DNA of 64,000 bases from Mesorhizobium sp. INR15 (lineage in GTDB: Bacteria > Pseudomonadota > Alphaproteobacteria > Rhizobiales > Rhizobiaceae), in NCBI RefSeq assembly GCF_015500075.1, contig NZ_CP045496.1, positions 5,466,001 to 5,530,000 of the forward strand. Direction: 5' to 3'. Positions 51,085-59,458 of this stretch are shown here, piece after piece; position 1 is the first letter of the stretch; the number at the start of each line of letters is the position of its first letter. The translations under genes and the position numbers were made by a program. Under the pieces are notes generated by a model that did not search any database, had not been told where the DNA came from, and saw only the letters and a list, made by a program, of their open reading frames with translations.

Positions 51085-52263
51085 TCAGGGGGCATTCGTG
51101 GCACTATTCGGGCGTTTTCTTATTCTCCAGGTAAAGACTGACGTCGCCGCATAGTTCCAAACGGCGCCAAGCAGAATACCGGCCAGACCTGCCGACCACC
51201 ACCTATAGTGACTGTTCGCGAACAGGTAGTTTGCAATGCCCACGTTCGCGAAAGCACCCACGGAGCATACGATCATAAAACTGAACAACCCAAAAATCAC
51301 CTCCTTGACGCCCCGGAGACGCCTGTCGCGATAGGTCAGCGTGTTGTTCACAAAGAAATTGAATACCATCGCAGTGAATGTCGCAACGCCTTGAGCGGCG
51401 AAAAAATTGGCAAGACCTGTGGCAAGAAGCACTGACAACACAACCATGTGAACGAAGACGCCAAGGCCGCCTATCAGGGAAAAAGATATGAAGCGCGCTG
51501 GAACGATGTGGCCGACCAGTTTGTCGACCAGCAACATCAGGTATTCCCATGTAACCAATGCATCCAACTTGCTCTCGCCGGACTGCCTCGTCCGAAACTG
51601 GTAAGCGACCTCTTTGATTCTCAACGGAGATTTCGAGGAAGCGCAGATATCCAATAGGATTTTGTAGCCTTGGCCTGATAAATCCCTGACCGAACTATCG
51701 AAAGCCGCTCTCGTAATAGCGAAGAAGCCGCTCATCGGGTCACTAAGATCGCTTTTGGTCACCATCTTAGCTAGCCAGGTTGCAAAGGCACTAATTTGCG
51801 CTCGGCGTTTGCCCCAGGAACCCAGCCCGCCACCTTCGATATACCTTGAACCAATCACAAGGTCAGCGGTCTTGGCTTCAAGGAAGGAAAGCATTTCCGG
51901 TATAATTTTCTCGTCATGTTGGAGATCGGCATCTATCACAACCATGAATGGAGCTGTCGTGCTGAGCATACCTTCGGTGACGGCAGTAGACAGTCCACGC
52001 CGTCCGATGCGATGAATGAGTCGAATTCTGGGGATAGTAGCAGCCAATTTTGCAACTTCAGTCCTCGTTCCATCGGATGAGTCGTCGTCGACAAATACAA
52101 TCTCGTGATCTCTGTCCCTGAGAGCGATCCCGATAGCCGACGTGATCTTGGAAATATTCCCAAATTCATTGAATGTCGGAATAATTACTGAGACCGACGG
52201 AGTAAGATTCGCCTTCGCATTCTGACTGTCTCTGACATCGGTGTTCAAAATCACCCCCGGCAA
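51085..52263 (-). CDS. Family 2 glycosyltransferase fused to GtrA-like membrane domain
   Basis: 392 residues. The GT2 domain (about 22-245) has DDDSSDGT and DADLQHDEKI, with the DPMSGFFAI loop. The C-terminal GtrA-like part (about 262-380) has four hydrophobic segments. Such proteins transfer a sugar to polyprenyl phosphate (dolichol-phosphate-mannose-synthase-like) and GtrA-type domains are proposed to flip it. The fusion combines both in one chain. TTG 52263 is the likely start; no ATG occurs in the first 95 residues. GC is lower than in the flanking mcc genes. It may supply a lipid-linked sugar to the neighbouring membrane protein. Confidence 0.85.
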   Translation of the reverse strand: MPGVILNTDVRDSQNAKANLTPSVSVIIPTFNEFGNISKITSAIGIALRDRDHEIVFVDDDSSDGTRTEVAKLAATIPRIRLIHRIGRRGLSTAVTEGMLSTTAPFMVVIDADLQHDEKIIPEMLSFLEAKTADLVIGSRYIEGGGLGSWGKRRAQISAFATWLAKMVTKSDLSDPMSGFFAITRAAFDSSVRDLSGQGYKILLDICASSKSPLRIKEVAYQFRTRQSGESKLDALVTWEYLMLLVDKLVGHIVPARFISFSLIGGLGVFVHMVVLSVLLATGLANFFAAQGVATFTAMVFNFFVNNTLTYRDRRLRGVKEVIFGLFSFMIVCSVGAFANVGIANYLFANSHYRWWSAGLAGILLGAVWNYAATSVFTWRIRKRPNSATNAP

Positions 52264-52557
52264 TGTGAGTCTGGTGTCGCAGCGATGGACATACCCCGAC
52301 CCAATTGGTTGCGTTGATAAGAGTCATGTTGTCATCGACTCTTGTTTCGACCCTGTTTGTGGGATCTGCTTCCCACGACCGGTATTTGATGAACAGCACA
52401 ATCTTCAAGTGATGGTGACAATAGGCATCAATTTGGCGTCGACGATTTCCGGAAACGCGCGACGTGGAGCCGCACAGGAATAGTTCTGACACGCCAAGAC
52501 AAATTCAGCACCGCGCCCACCGATGGGATGCGTAGGCTGCGATACCGAAAAATAAAC

Positions 52558-53922
52558 TCACCAATGCAAAAGGGGGTCCGCCTCCACTACCGTCAATTTT
52601 CCGGCGTCGATGAGTTTGGTAACGGCATCGGGAGAAAGATGGCCGGTGAGAACCTGTTGGTGAACATAGAAGGGATCGACGATGAAAGGTTTTCCCGAAC
52701 GATAATTGGCGAGCGTAGAGGAACACGTCGCATCGCCGGGGGTGGTCTTAAGGCGGGCAACCGTCGTGGACATGGCGGCTTCGCGCGCGGTTATTTCAGC
52801 GTGGAAGCCGGGAGCCAACAGTAATTTCACCGGCTCCAAGCGCGCGGATGCCACCAGGCGGAGACAAATGGCGAGCAGAAGGATAAATTGCAGCGTCTGC
52901 GGTGACCAGCGCCGGGCGAGCGGCAAAACCGGCGCGTGCGCAAAAGCAAGGCCGGTGGCAATGCATACACCAAAGACCAGTTCGAATTGCGCATTGTAGG
53001 CCACGCCATCGCCGGTTTTTTGGACAAAGAACATCACGAGGCCAAGCGTGTTCAAGAGATTGCAGAACCGGAGATTGGGATCGGCCCTACGCGTAATGCC
53101 AACGTAGACCCAGGCGGCCAATCCAACGGCAATCCATTGTAGATGTCCCACGGCGCCGAGGGCGTGTTTTAATACATAGGCGCGCGGCGACATCAAGTTG
53201 TTGAAAAAATCGGAGCCGAAGGCGAGGTAACAAAGGGCAAATCCCAAGGCGATAGCAAACGCCGCCAAGAGCCCCGATTTCACCATCTGCCGTGGCCGGT
53301 TGATGCCCAGCCAGATCATCGCCGTCAGCGGCATCACAACGATGTTGTGTTTGATGAACCCCGCGCCCACCATTAGCAGGATGGGTAGGACATAGCCGCG
53401 ATCCTGCGATTTGGCCTGCAGGAAAGCAACAAAGCCAACTGTCATGACAGCTTGCGCCAGCAAGTGAGGGTCATCCATCCCCACATACCCGGTAAAAAAG
53501 CGGCACATGGTGGCGCCAAAAAACAATGCGCCGATGGTTGCGGAGGTCGCGTCGCCACCCAGTAGGCGAACCGCGCGATGAACGCCCCAGGCAATCACCA
53601 GAACGGCTGCGAGCGACAACAACCGCCCAGCTAGAACAGGGTCACCGATCAATCGTCCCAGACCGCCGACGATATAAAAGGAAAGCGGCGGATAATTATT
53701 GGCGATCAGTTGACGGGCAGAGGGATAAAGCGGCATCCGCCCCATCGCCGCGTCGGCAAAATAGGCATTCCATCCTTCGTTGATGTCGATCTCGATGTTT
53801 AAAAACGCCCTATAGACCGGCCACAAGGCCGCCATGGCGGTTAGCAGGGCGAGGCAGCCGATCATGATGGACACGCGGCGGAGCAAGTAATTCCCGCCAG
53901 CCAGGTTCATATTTGAATTCAT
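52558..53922 (-). CDS. Polytopic membrane glycosyltransferase-like protein (GT39/PMT superfamily)
   Basis: About 454 residues with at least nine hydrophobic segments and the first periplasmic loop motif EIDINEGWNAYFAD, which carries the acidic residues expected for GT-C transferases using lipid-linked sugars. The C-terminal ~100 residues are soluble. The adjacent GtrA-GT2 fusion would provide the lipid-linked donor. Possible acceptors include lipid A, LPS or exopolysaccharide. The start is taken at ATG 53922; ATG 53910 is close by. The family call is from topology and motif, so the reaction is inferred. Confidence 0.75.
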   Translation of the reverse strand: MNSNMNLAGGNYLLRRVSIMIGCLALLTAMAALWPVYRAFLNIEIDINEGWNAYFADAAMGRMPLYPSARQLIANNYPPLSFYIVGGLGRLIGDPVLAGRLLSLAAVLVIAWGVHRAVRLLGGDATSATIGALFFGATMCRFFTGYVGMDDPHLLAQAVMTVGFVAFLQAKSQDRGYVLPILLMVGAGFIKHNIVVMPLTAMIWLGINRPRQMVKSGLLAAFAIALGFALCYLAFGSDFFNNLMSPRAYVLKHALGAVGHLQWIAVGLAAWVYVGITRRADPNLRFCNLLNTLGLVMFFVQKTGDGVAYNAQFELVFGVCIATGLAFAHAPVLPLARRWSPQTLQFILLLAICLRLVASARLEPVKLLLAPGFHAEITAREAAMSTTVARLKTTPGDATCSSTLANYRSGKPFIVDPFYVHQQVLTGHLSPDAVTKLIDAGKLTVVEADPLLHW

Positions 53923-54434
53923 TCGGTACCAGGGTCTGAATCGGATTTTGCGGATGGAGTGGGTCAACTTGCCTTCGCGCTTTGGCGGACAGGCCCGCCT
54001 GCGTTAAAACTACAGGGCACAAGGGGAAGCGAATCTCCCGATCATTCTGTAACTTCAAAAATCGTTCCCCTGCAATGCAATTACTTGGTAACGCCTCTAT
54101 TTCTTTCCAAGGCGAACTGCCTGGCGAGAAATAGATCGCGGGAACGAAGCCTCATCATCGAATATCGTCGAAGATCATCATGGTTAGCCGCCCAGCCACC
54201 GCGGCGGTGACTAAGCCGGTTAAGCGCCCGTCGGCGGGTTAGCCGGTGTGGAGGTGGCCGACGCGGGATTGACTGAAAGCTCAGCGCCACCATGGCGGAG
54301 ATTGGGTTCACCGTCGCATCTAAAATTGGCGAATTCCAACTTCAATCAAAAATCGCATGGCCGCATATATTCCGGTTATGATAACCGGCAAAATCCGCGG
54401 CAAATAGCCCTAGAAAAATCAATGTTTTCAAAAG
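53923..54434. other. Intergenic region without a recognisable gene
   Basis: About 500 bases with lower GC near 54340-54435. No gene is convincing. It must hold the promoter of the membrane glycosyltransferase-like gene. Confidence 0.4.
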
Positions 54435-54467
54435 AAAAATGGCCGGGACGAACCCGGCCATTTTTTT
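54435..54467 (-). terminator. Bidirectional-looking terminator after livK-like gene
   Basis: AAAAATGGCCGGG-ACGAA-CCCGGCCATTTTT is a 13-base stem flanked by A-run and T-run, so it could work for either strand. On the minus strand it follows the binding-protein gene by 33 bases. Confidence 0.9.
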
Positions 54468-54499
54468 GCGCTATGAAGCCGCCTTGGCGGCGTCAACGA

Positions 54500-55621
54500 T
54501 TACTGCGCGATCGGCGCGTATTTGCCGTCATGCCACTGGTTGATGTCGTAGCTGGCGTTCTTGAGATCGCCCTTCTCGTCGAAAGTGACGTCGCCAACCA
54601 CAGTGCTGATCGGCGTGCCGTTCTTCAATGCTTCAGCGACCTTCGCAGGGTCGTCGCTGCCGGCGCGCTTGATGCCTTCTGCGAAAGCCTGGATCGTGGC
54701 GTAGGAGAACAGCGTGAAGCCTTCCGGCACGAAGCCGCCGGCCTTGATCTTCTCCACGGCCGCCTTGGCCTCAGGCTTTGCCTGCGGATCCGACGGGAAG
54801 ACGAACATGGTGCCTTCGCCAGCCGGGCCGGCAACCTGCCAGAATTCCGGCGAAGCGATCGAATCCGGCATGATCAGCTGGAACTTGACATTCTGTTCCG
54901 CCGACTGGCGCAGGATCAGGCCGGCCTCGGGGTGATAGCCGCCGAAATAGACGACATCGGCCTTCAGTTCCTTGAGCTTTGTGACGAGAGCCGAATAGTC
55001 CTTCTCGCCGGCGTTGATGCCTTCATAGTCGACTTCCTTGAGACCACCGGCGTTCATCGTTGCCCTTACGGCATCGGCCACGCCCTGGCCGTAGGCGCTC
55101 TTGTCGTGCAGAACGACGACGTTCTTGCCGGCGTATTTCTTGGCGATCCACGGACCGATGAAAGCGCCCTGCGCATCATCACGCGTATAAAGGCGCATGA
55201 TCGTCGGCCAGCCGGACTTGGCCGCGGCGTCGGTCAGCACCGGGTTCGACGAAGCCGGGCTCATCATCAAGGCGCCAGCTTCAGCATAGACGGCGGAAGC
55301 CGGGATGCTCGAACCCGAGCAGGCGTGGCCATCGATGAACTTGACGCCGTTGGCAACGATACGGTTGGCAACGGAGACCGCCTGCTTCGGATCGCACTGG
55401 TCGTCTTCGACATCGAGCTTGATCTGGCGGCCGTTGACACCGCCCGCCGCGTTGATCGCGTCGGCGGCGGCCTGCGCACCTTGCTTGAACTGATCACCGA
55501 TCGTGGCGAGCTGTCCGGTCATCGGGCCGACCACCGAAAAGGTGATGTCGTCGGCAAATGCGACAGGCGTGCTCATCATCAGGCCGAATATGGCCGCGTT
55601 CAAAATACTCAATTTTTTCAT
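54500..55621 (-). CDS. Branched-chain amino acid ABC transporter, periplasmic binding protein
   Basis: 373 residues: a signal peptide (MKKLSILNAAIFGLMMSTPVAFA) and a LivK-type type-1 periplasmic-binding fold (VVGPMTGQLATIGDQFKQGA and GHACSGSSIPASAVYAEAG, AYGQGVADAVRATM). It binds leucine/isoleucine/valine or related amino acids and delivers them to a LivHMGF-type ABC transporter. No permease or ATPase genes flank it, so it is an orphan binding protein. The ribosome binding site GGAGGAG precedes ATG 55621. Closest in style to LivK/BraC; ligand specificity is inferred. Confidence 0.9.
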   Translation of the reverse strand: MKKLSILNAAIFGLMMSTPVAFADDITFSVVGPMTGQLATIGDQFKQGAQAAADAINAAGGVNGRQIKLDVEDDQCDPKQAVSVANRIVANGVKFIDGHACSGSSIPASAVYAEAGALMMSPASSNPVLTDAAAKSGWPTIMRLYTRDDAQGAFIGPWIAKKYAGKNVVVLHDKSAYGQGVADAVRATMNAGGLKEVDYEGINAGEKDYSALVTKLKELKADVVYFGGYHPEAGLILRQSAEQNVKFQLIMPDSIASPEFWQVAGPAGEGTMFVFPSDPQAKPEAKAAVEKIKAGGFVPEGFTLFSYATIQAFAEGIKRAGSDDPAKVAEALKNGTPISTVVGDVTFDEKGDLKNASYDINQWHDGKYAPIAQ

Positions 55622-56009
55622 GACAGTAGAACTCCTCCACTCACGCGCGGCCGCCCCGGCCGCGCTTCTTCCAGAGAGGCGGGACAATTTCATCCTTCGT
55701 GGAGCCTGTCTAGGCGCATCGACGCCGCTCGATTGGGCCTGCGATGCGTTATCCATGCGAAAAGGCAAAAGCCGCGCCGGCCTTGTCCCGGCCGGTCGCG
55801 GCTTTTTGCCCGTCGGGTTGTTCCCGGCGCCCCCGCGCCCAAAACCCCGTTCTGCCTTCCCTTGCTTCCGGCGCGGCTTGGCCTTGGAGGGCTCGCCGCG
55901 TTCTTTTTCTTCTTCTCTTCGACCGTCTTGTCGCGGCCTGTTGTGTGCCAGCTCCTGCCGTCTTGCGCGGTCTTGAGCCGATAGCTTCCCTGTGTTCGGC
56001 AGAACAACT
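55622..56009. other. Intergenic region between livK-like and SEL1-like genes
   Basis: About 390 bases, GC-rich and containing a long hairpin at 55764-55810. Frames here are unlike any family I know. Confidence 0.45.
55764..55810. terminator. Strong hairpin terminator
   Basis: GCAAAAGCCGCG and CGCGGCTTTTTGC with an inner CCGGCC/GGCCGG form an about 18-base stem and a six-base loop. T-runs lie within the arms on both strands. It probably ends the SEL1-like transcript from the right. Confidence 0.7.
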
Positions 56010-56276
56010 TTAGTGGATGGTCATCCATTCGCGGGCTTCACGAAGCGCCCTGGCGATCTCGACCTTCGACATGGCCGCCGACAGCTCGGAGCGCAGTTCC
56101 GCGGCGCGGGCCGAACCCTTGATCGCGGCAATGTTGAACCATTTGTGGGCGGCGACGACATCGGTCTCGCAATCGCGGCCGGTCGCATACATCATGCCCA
56201 GTTCAAAAAGAATGTCGGCCTGGGCAGTTGCCCCCATGACGCCGAAACCTGCTTCCTGCATTTCAAAACGTGCCAT
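56010..56276 (-). CDS. Small SEL1-like repeat protein
   Basis: 88 residues. One SEL1-type helical repeat is visible in LFELGMMYATGRDCETDVVAAHKWFNIAAIKGS (quoted by its ends LFELGMMYATG and KWFNIAAIKG), followed by a helical C terminus with ALREAREWMTIH. Such short SEL1-like proteins are common in rhizobia, and may bind other proteins. No signal peptide. The function is unknown. Confidence 0.8.
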   Translation of the reverse strand: MARFEMQEAGFGVMGATAQADILFELGMMYATGRDCETDVVAAHKWFNIAAIKGSARAAELRSELSAAMSKVEIARALREAREWMTIH

Positions 56277-56725
56277 TTTAGTCCCCTGTTTTCCGGCCCT
56301 GTCAGGCTCCCGAGAGCTGCCTTGGTTCGTCCCTGCTGGCTGCTCTTCCGATGCTTTCGAGAATGCCGTGGAGGCTTGAATCTGTCGTTAAATGGCGTGC
56401 TTAATTTGAGGAAAACAAAGCTAAAACAAGAGGTAAACGTGCAAATTCGTTAAGGATACAAACTCAGCAATCGCGCTGGTTTGCATCAAATTCGACGAAA
56501 ATTTTCGCGCCTGAAATCAAGACTCCGCTAACCACGGGAGACAAAGGCAATGCGGCGATCGTTTCATTTCGTTGCCCGCAAGGCGTGTTTTGAGCCCTTT
56601 AAAAACCGGAAGTCTTCCGCTGCGGCACCGCTTTTGTTTTGCGGGGAGCTGGACTAGCTTACGTTTGCGTAAGCGGCAGACCGGCGAGGCGGAGCATCCG
56701 GCCGGTATCCAAAGGGAGGAAGTAC
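56277..56725. other. Intergenic region, AT-rich in part
   Basis: About 450 bases. The stretch from 56380 to 56520 is AT-richer. It holds promoters for the two flanking divergent genes; I recognise no gene. Confidence 0.45.
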
Positions 56726-57070
56726 ATGTTTCGAAAAATCAGCCTGGCCCTCGCGGCTACAATGATCATGGCCGGCGCGGCATGGGCCGACCCGATCGAG
56801 GGCAACTGGAAGACACAGGCCGGTTCAACCGCCGCCATCACCGGCGGCGGCAGCTCGTTTTCCATCACGCTCAAGTCAGGCAAATATTCCGGCAAGAACA
56901 TTGGCTCGTTCAAGGCGGCCGGCGAAAACAAATATACCGGCACCATAACCGATCCGGACACCGACAAGACCTATTCGGGCAAGGCCTCGGTGTCCGGCAC
57001 CTCGCTCAAGATGAGCGGCTGCGTGCTCGGCGGACTGATTTGCAAAAGCCAGACCTGGCACAAACTCTGA
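56726..57070 (+). CDS. DUF2147 secreted protein (copy 2)
   Basis: 114 residues: signal peptide MFRKISLALAATMIMAGAAWA and a mature DUF2147 domain with IEGNWKTQAGSTA and a C-terminal SGCVLGGLICKSQTWHKL, closely similar in pattern to the protein at 19260 (GCVVGGLVCKNVNWSR). It has a good ribosome binding site AAAGGGAGGA and a terminator just after it, so it is a single-gene unit. Location is probably periplasmic. Function unknown. Confidence 0.88.
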   Translation: MFRKISLALAATMIMAGAAWADPIEGNWKTQAGSTAAITGGGSSFSITLKSGKYSGKNIGSFKAAGENKYTGTITDPDTDKTYSGKASVSGTSLKMSGCVLGGLICKSQTWHKL

Positions 57071-57092
57071 TCATCCCCATCTCCCAGCCATG

Positions 57093-57123
57093 AAACGGGG
57101 CCCTAATAGGCCCCGTTTTCGTT
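57093..57123 (+). terminator. Rho-independent terminator after DUF2147 copy 2
   Basis: AAACGGGGCC and GGCCCCGTTT form a 10-base stem with loop CTAATA, 22 bases beyond the stop codon; TTTTCGTTT follows. Confidence 0.88.
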
Positions 57124-57339
57124 TCATGGATGAGCTCGCGATCACCGGGTCACGTCGATGCCCATCAAGGGCACCCGGCTTGGCAGGCGACCTCTACGAT
57201 TCCCCACCAGCCTCCCGAAGCTCAGGCCAGCGTGATCAAAAACGCCGTCAATCAATTTGAACCGCAGATGAACGACGCCATCAGAGCCGGTTCAGTCGCA
57301 TCAGGGCATTCTCATACGTGTTGAAGGAGACACGACCCA

Positions 57340-57498
57340 ATGCTTGCTCGCCGCTTCACCATCGTCTGCCTGCTGATGAGCCTGTTTGGAATGTTCTTCG
57401 CCATCCTCGTCGCCGAAGCGGGCCGTCCGGCCCGTGCCTGGGACGAAGCCAGTTCCAGGACGTGTCACCTCGCCTGCCTTGCCCATCTTCGCAACTGA
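57340..57498 (+). CDS. Small hydrophobic/secreted protein
   Basis: 52 residues: MLARRFTIVCLLMSLFGMFF and ILVAEAGRPARAW, i.e. a hydrophobic N-terminal segment that could be a signal peptide, followed by a short Cys-containing tail (TCHLACLAHLRN). GAAGGAGA lies 7 bases before the ATG. It resembles no family I know. It is probably translated, but conservation is untested. Confidence 0.5.
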   Translation: MLARRFTIVCLLMSLFGMFFAILVAEAGRPARAWDEASSRTCHLACLAHLRN

Positions 57499-57535
57499 AC
57501 AAAGAAACAAGGCCTCGAAAGAAAAGCAAACCGTC

Positions 57536-57730
57536 ATGAACCGCATCGCCGCCAACGCTCTCAAGACCCTTCGGCTTCTGCCGCGGGCGGCACTTATCCT
57601 GATGGTTCTTGCCGCTCCTGTTCTGGCAGTACCGATGATGCGTGCCGATGCCGGTTCGACGATCGAAGCGCCGGCGCTGAAGAAGACAGGCGTCGGGTTC
57701 GTGCTGCTGGTCAGCCTGCAGCGCGGCTGA
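57536..57730 (+). CDS. Small membrane-associated protein
   Basis: 64 residues starting MNRIAANALKTLRLLPRAAL, with one hydrophobic segment (LILMVLAAPVLAVPMM) and a short tail ending VGFVLLVSLQRG. It follows the 52-residue gene by 37 bases in the same direction, so the two may be co-transcribed. The AAAGAAAAG sequence before the ATG is only a weak ribosome binding site. Function unknown; it could also be a non-coding frame. Confidence 0.4.
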   Translation: MNRIAANALKTLRLLPRAALILMVLAAPVLAVPMMRADAGSTIEAPALKKTGVGFVLLVSLQRG

Positions 57731-57766
57731 TTCCTGCTTTGTGAATGTCGTTGTCCAAAAATCGCT

Positions 57767-57814
57767 GCGCGCCTTCGGTTCAGGCGCGCGTGCATGCTTT
57801 TAGGAGACATGCAC
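57767..57814 (+). other. Two adjacent hairpins before amn
   Basis: GCGCGCC/GGCGCGC (57767-57789, nine-base loop) is followed directly by GTGCATG/CATGCAC (57790-57814, 11-base loop with a TTTT). Together they could end the small-gene transcript or form a leader for amn. Confidence 0.5.
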
Positions 57815-57894
57815 CTGAAAAGAAAAACGACGCTTTGGCCGCCTTCGATCACGACACCCCTCCCAACAGCAGTTCCAAGTCTCTATATTGAGCC

Positions 57895-59397
57895 ATGGAA
57901 AAGCGAATCTACCCACAAGCTATTGAATCAGTCGTCATGCCCGAGCCTTTTGGCCGGCAAAGCTTCACCGACGCCGAAAAGGCCGTTGCGGCGCTGCAAG
58001 TTCTCTACGACCGCAACACGAAATTCCTGCGCGACTCGTTCGCGACGCTGGCCGCGGGCGGCGACAACAGCAGGCGCTACCGGGCCTTCTACCCGGAGAT
58101 CGGCGTTACCACCAACTCGTTCACCCAGATCGACTCGCGGCAGGCCTATGGCCACATGCCGACGCCGGGGCATTTTTCCACCACCATCACCCAGCCAGGC
58201 TTGTTCCAAAGCTATCTTCTGGAGCAGTTGCGCCTGATCATGCGCAATCATGGCGTCGCGGTCACCGTTTCGGAATCGACCACGCCCATACCGTTGCATT
58301 TCGCCTTCCTAGAGGGCACGCATGTCGACGGCGCGGCTGCAGAGCGCATCAAGCGGCCGATCCGCGACCTTTTCGATGTGCCGGATCTCGACGGCACCGA
58401 CGACCAGATCGCCAACGGCACGTTCGAGGTGGCCTTCGGCGAGCCAAGACCCCTGGCGCCGTTCACGGCGCAGCGCATCGACTATTCCCTGCACCGCCTG
58501 TCGCATTATACGGCCACCACGCCGCAGCATTTCCAGAACTTCGTGCTGTTCACCAACTACCAATTCTATATCGACGAGTTCGTTGCCCGCGCACGGACCC
58601 AGATGGCGGAAGGCGGCCACGGCTATGCCGAGTTCGTCGAACCCGGCAACGTCATCACCAAGGCGGGGCAAAGCGCGCCCAGCGAAGGGGTCGCACCACC
58701 ACGGCTGCCGCAAATGCCGGCCTATCACCTGAAGAAGCCAAACCATGGCGGCATCACCATGGTCAACATCGGCGTTGGCCCTTCCAACGCCAAGACGATC
58801 ACCGACCACGTCGCCGTGCTGCGGCCGCATGCCTGGGTCATGCTCGGCCACTGTGCCGGGCTGCGCAATACCCAGGCGCTGGGCGACTATGTGCTGGCGC
58901 ATGCCTATGTCAGGGAAGATCACGTCCTCGACGACGATCTTCCCGTCTGGGTGCCGATCCCGCCGCTGGCCGAGATCCAGGTGGCCCTGCAGGAGGCGGT
59001 CGCCGAAGTCACCGGCCTGTCCGGCTACGACCTCAAGCGGATCATGCGCACCGGAACCGTCGCCACCATCGACAATCGTAACTGGGAACTGCGCGATCAA
59101 CGCGGCCCGGTGCAGCGGCTTTCGCAGTCACGGGCGATCGCGCTCGACATGGAATCGGCGACGATCGCCGCCAATGGGTTCCGATTCCGCGTTCCCTACG
59201 GCACGCTGCTGTGCGTTTCCGACAAGCCACTGCATGGCGAATTGAAGCTGCCCGGCATGGCGACCGAGTTTTACAAGCGGCAGGTGGCGCAGCATCTGAC
59301 CATCGGCATCAGGGCGATGGAAAAGCTGTCCGAAATGCCGATGGAGCGGCTGCATTCACGCAAGCTCAGAAGTTTTTCGGAAACGGCATTCCAGTAA
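57895..59397 (+). CDS. amn: AMP nucleosidase
   Basis: 500 residues matching bacterial AMP nucleosidase: an N-terminal domain of about 200 residues and a nucleoside-phosphorylase-like catalytic domain with NIGVGPSNAKTITDHVAVLRPHAW, cited here by its ends NIGVGPSNA and VLRPHAW, and ALDMESATIAANGFRFRVP (catalytic Glu/Asp pair). It splits AMP into adenine and ribose 5-phosphate, and so influences the adenylate pool. The frame start ATG 57895 fits the family length. The DMES motif places it firmly in the family. Confidence 0.93.
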   Translation: MEKRIYPQAIESVVMPEPFGRQSFTDAEKAVAALQVLYDRNTKFLRDSFATLAAGGDNSRRYRAFYPEIGVTTNSFTQIDSRQAYGHMPTPGHFSTTITQPGLFQSYLLEQLRLIMRNHGVAVTVSESTTPIPLHFAFLEGTHVDGAAAERIKRPIRDLFDVPDLDGTDDQIANGTFEVAFGEPRPLAPFTAQRIDYSLHRLSHYTATTPQHFQNFVLFTNYQFYIDEFVARARTQMAEGGHGYAEFVEPGNVITKAGQSAPSEGVAPPRLPQMPAYHLKKPNHGGITMVNIGVGPSNAKTITDHVAVLRPHAWVMLGHCAGLRNTQALGDYVLAHAYVREDHVLDDDLPVWVPIPPLAEIQVALQEAVAEVTGLSGYDLKRIMRTGTVATIDNRNWELRDQRGPVQRLSQSRAIALDMESATIAANGFRFRVPYGTLLCVSDKPLHGELKLPGMATEFYKRQVAQHLTIGIRAMEKLSEMPMERLHSRKLRSFSETAFQ

Positions 59398-59458
59398 GCG
59401 GCCAGCGAGGCACTTCGTCATCTTGATTGAGCCGCATTTCTGCCGATAAGCGGGCGAT

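Noticed and set aside
54248..55984. Plus-strand frame of 578 codons opposite the livK-like gene
   Set aside because: It covers a clear periplasmic binding protein with signal peptide and terminator on the other strand; the product shows no domain.
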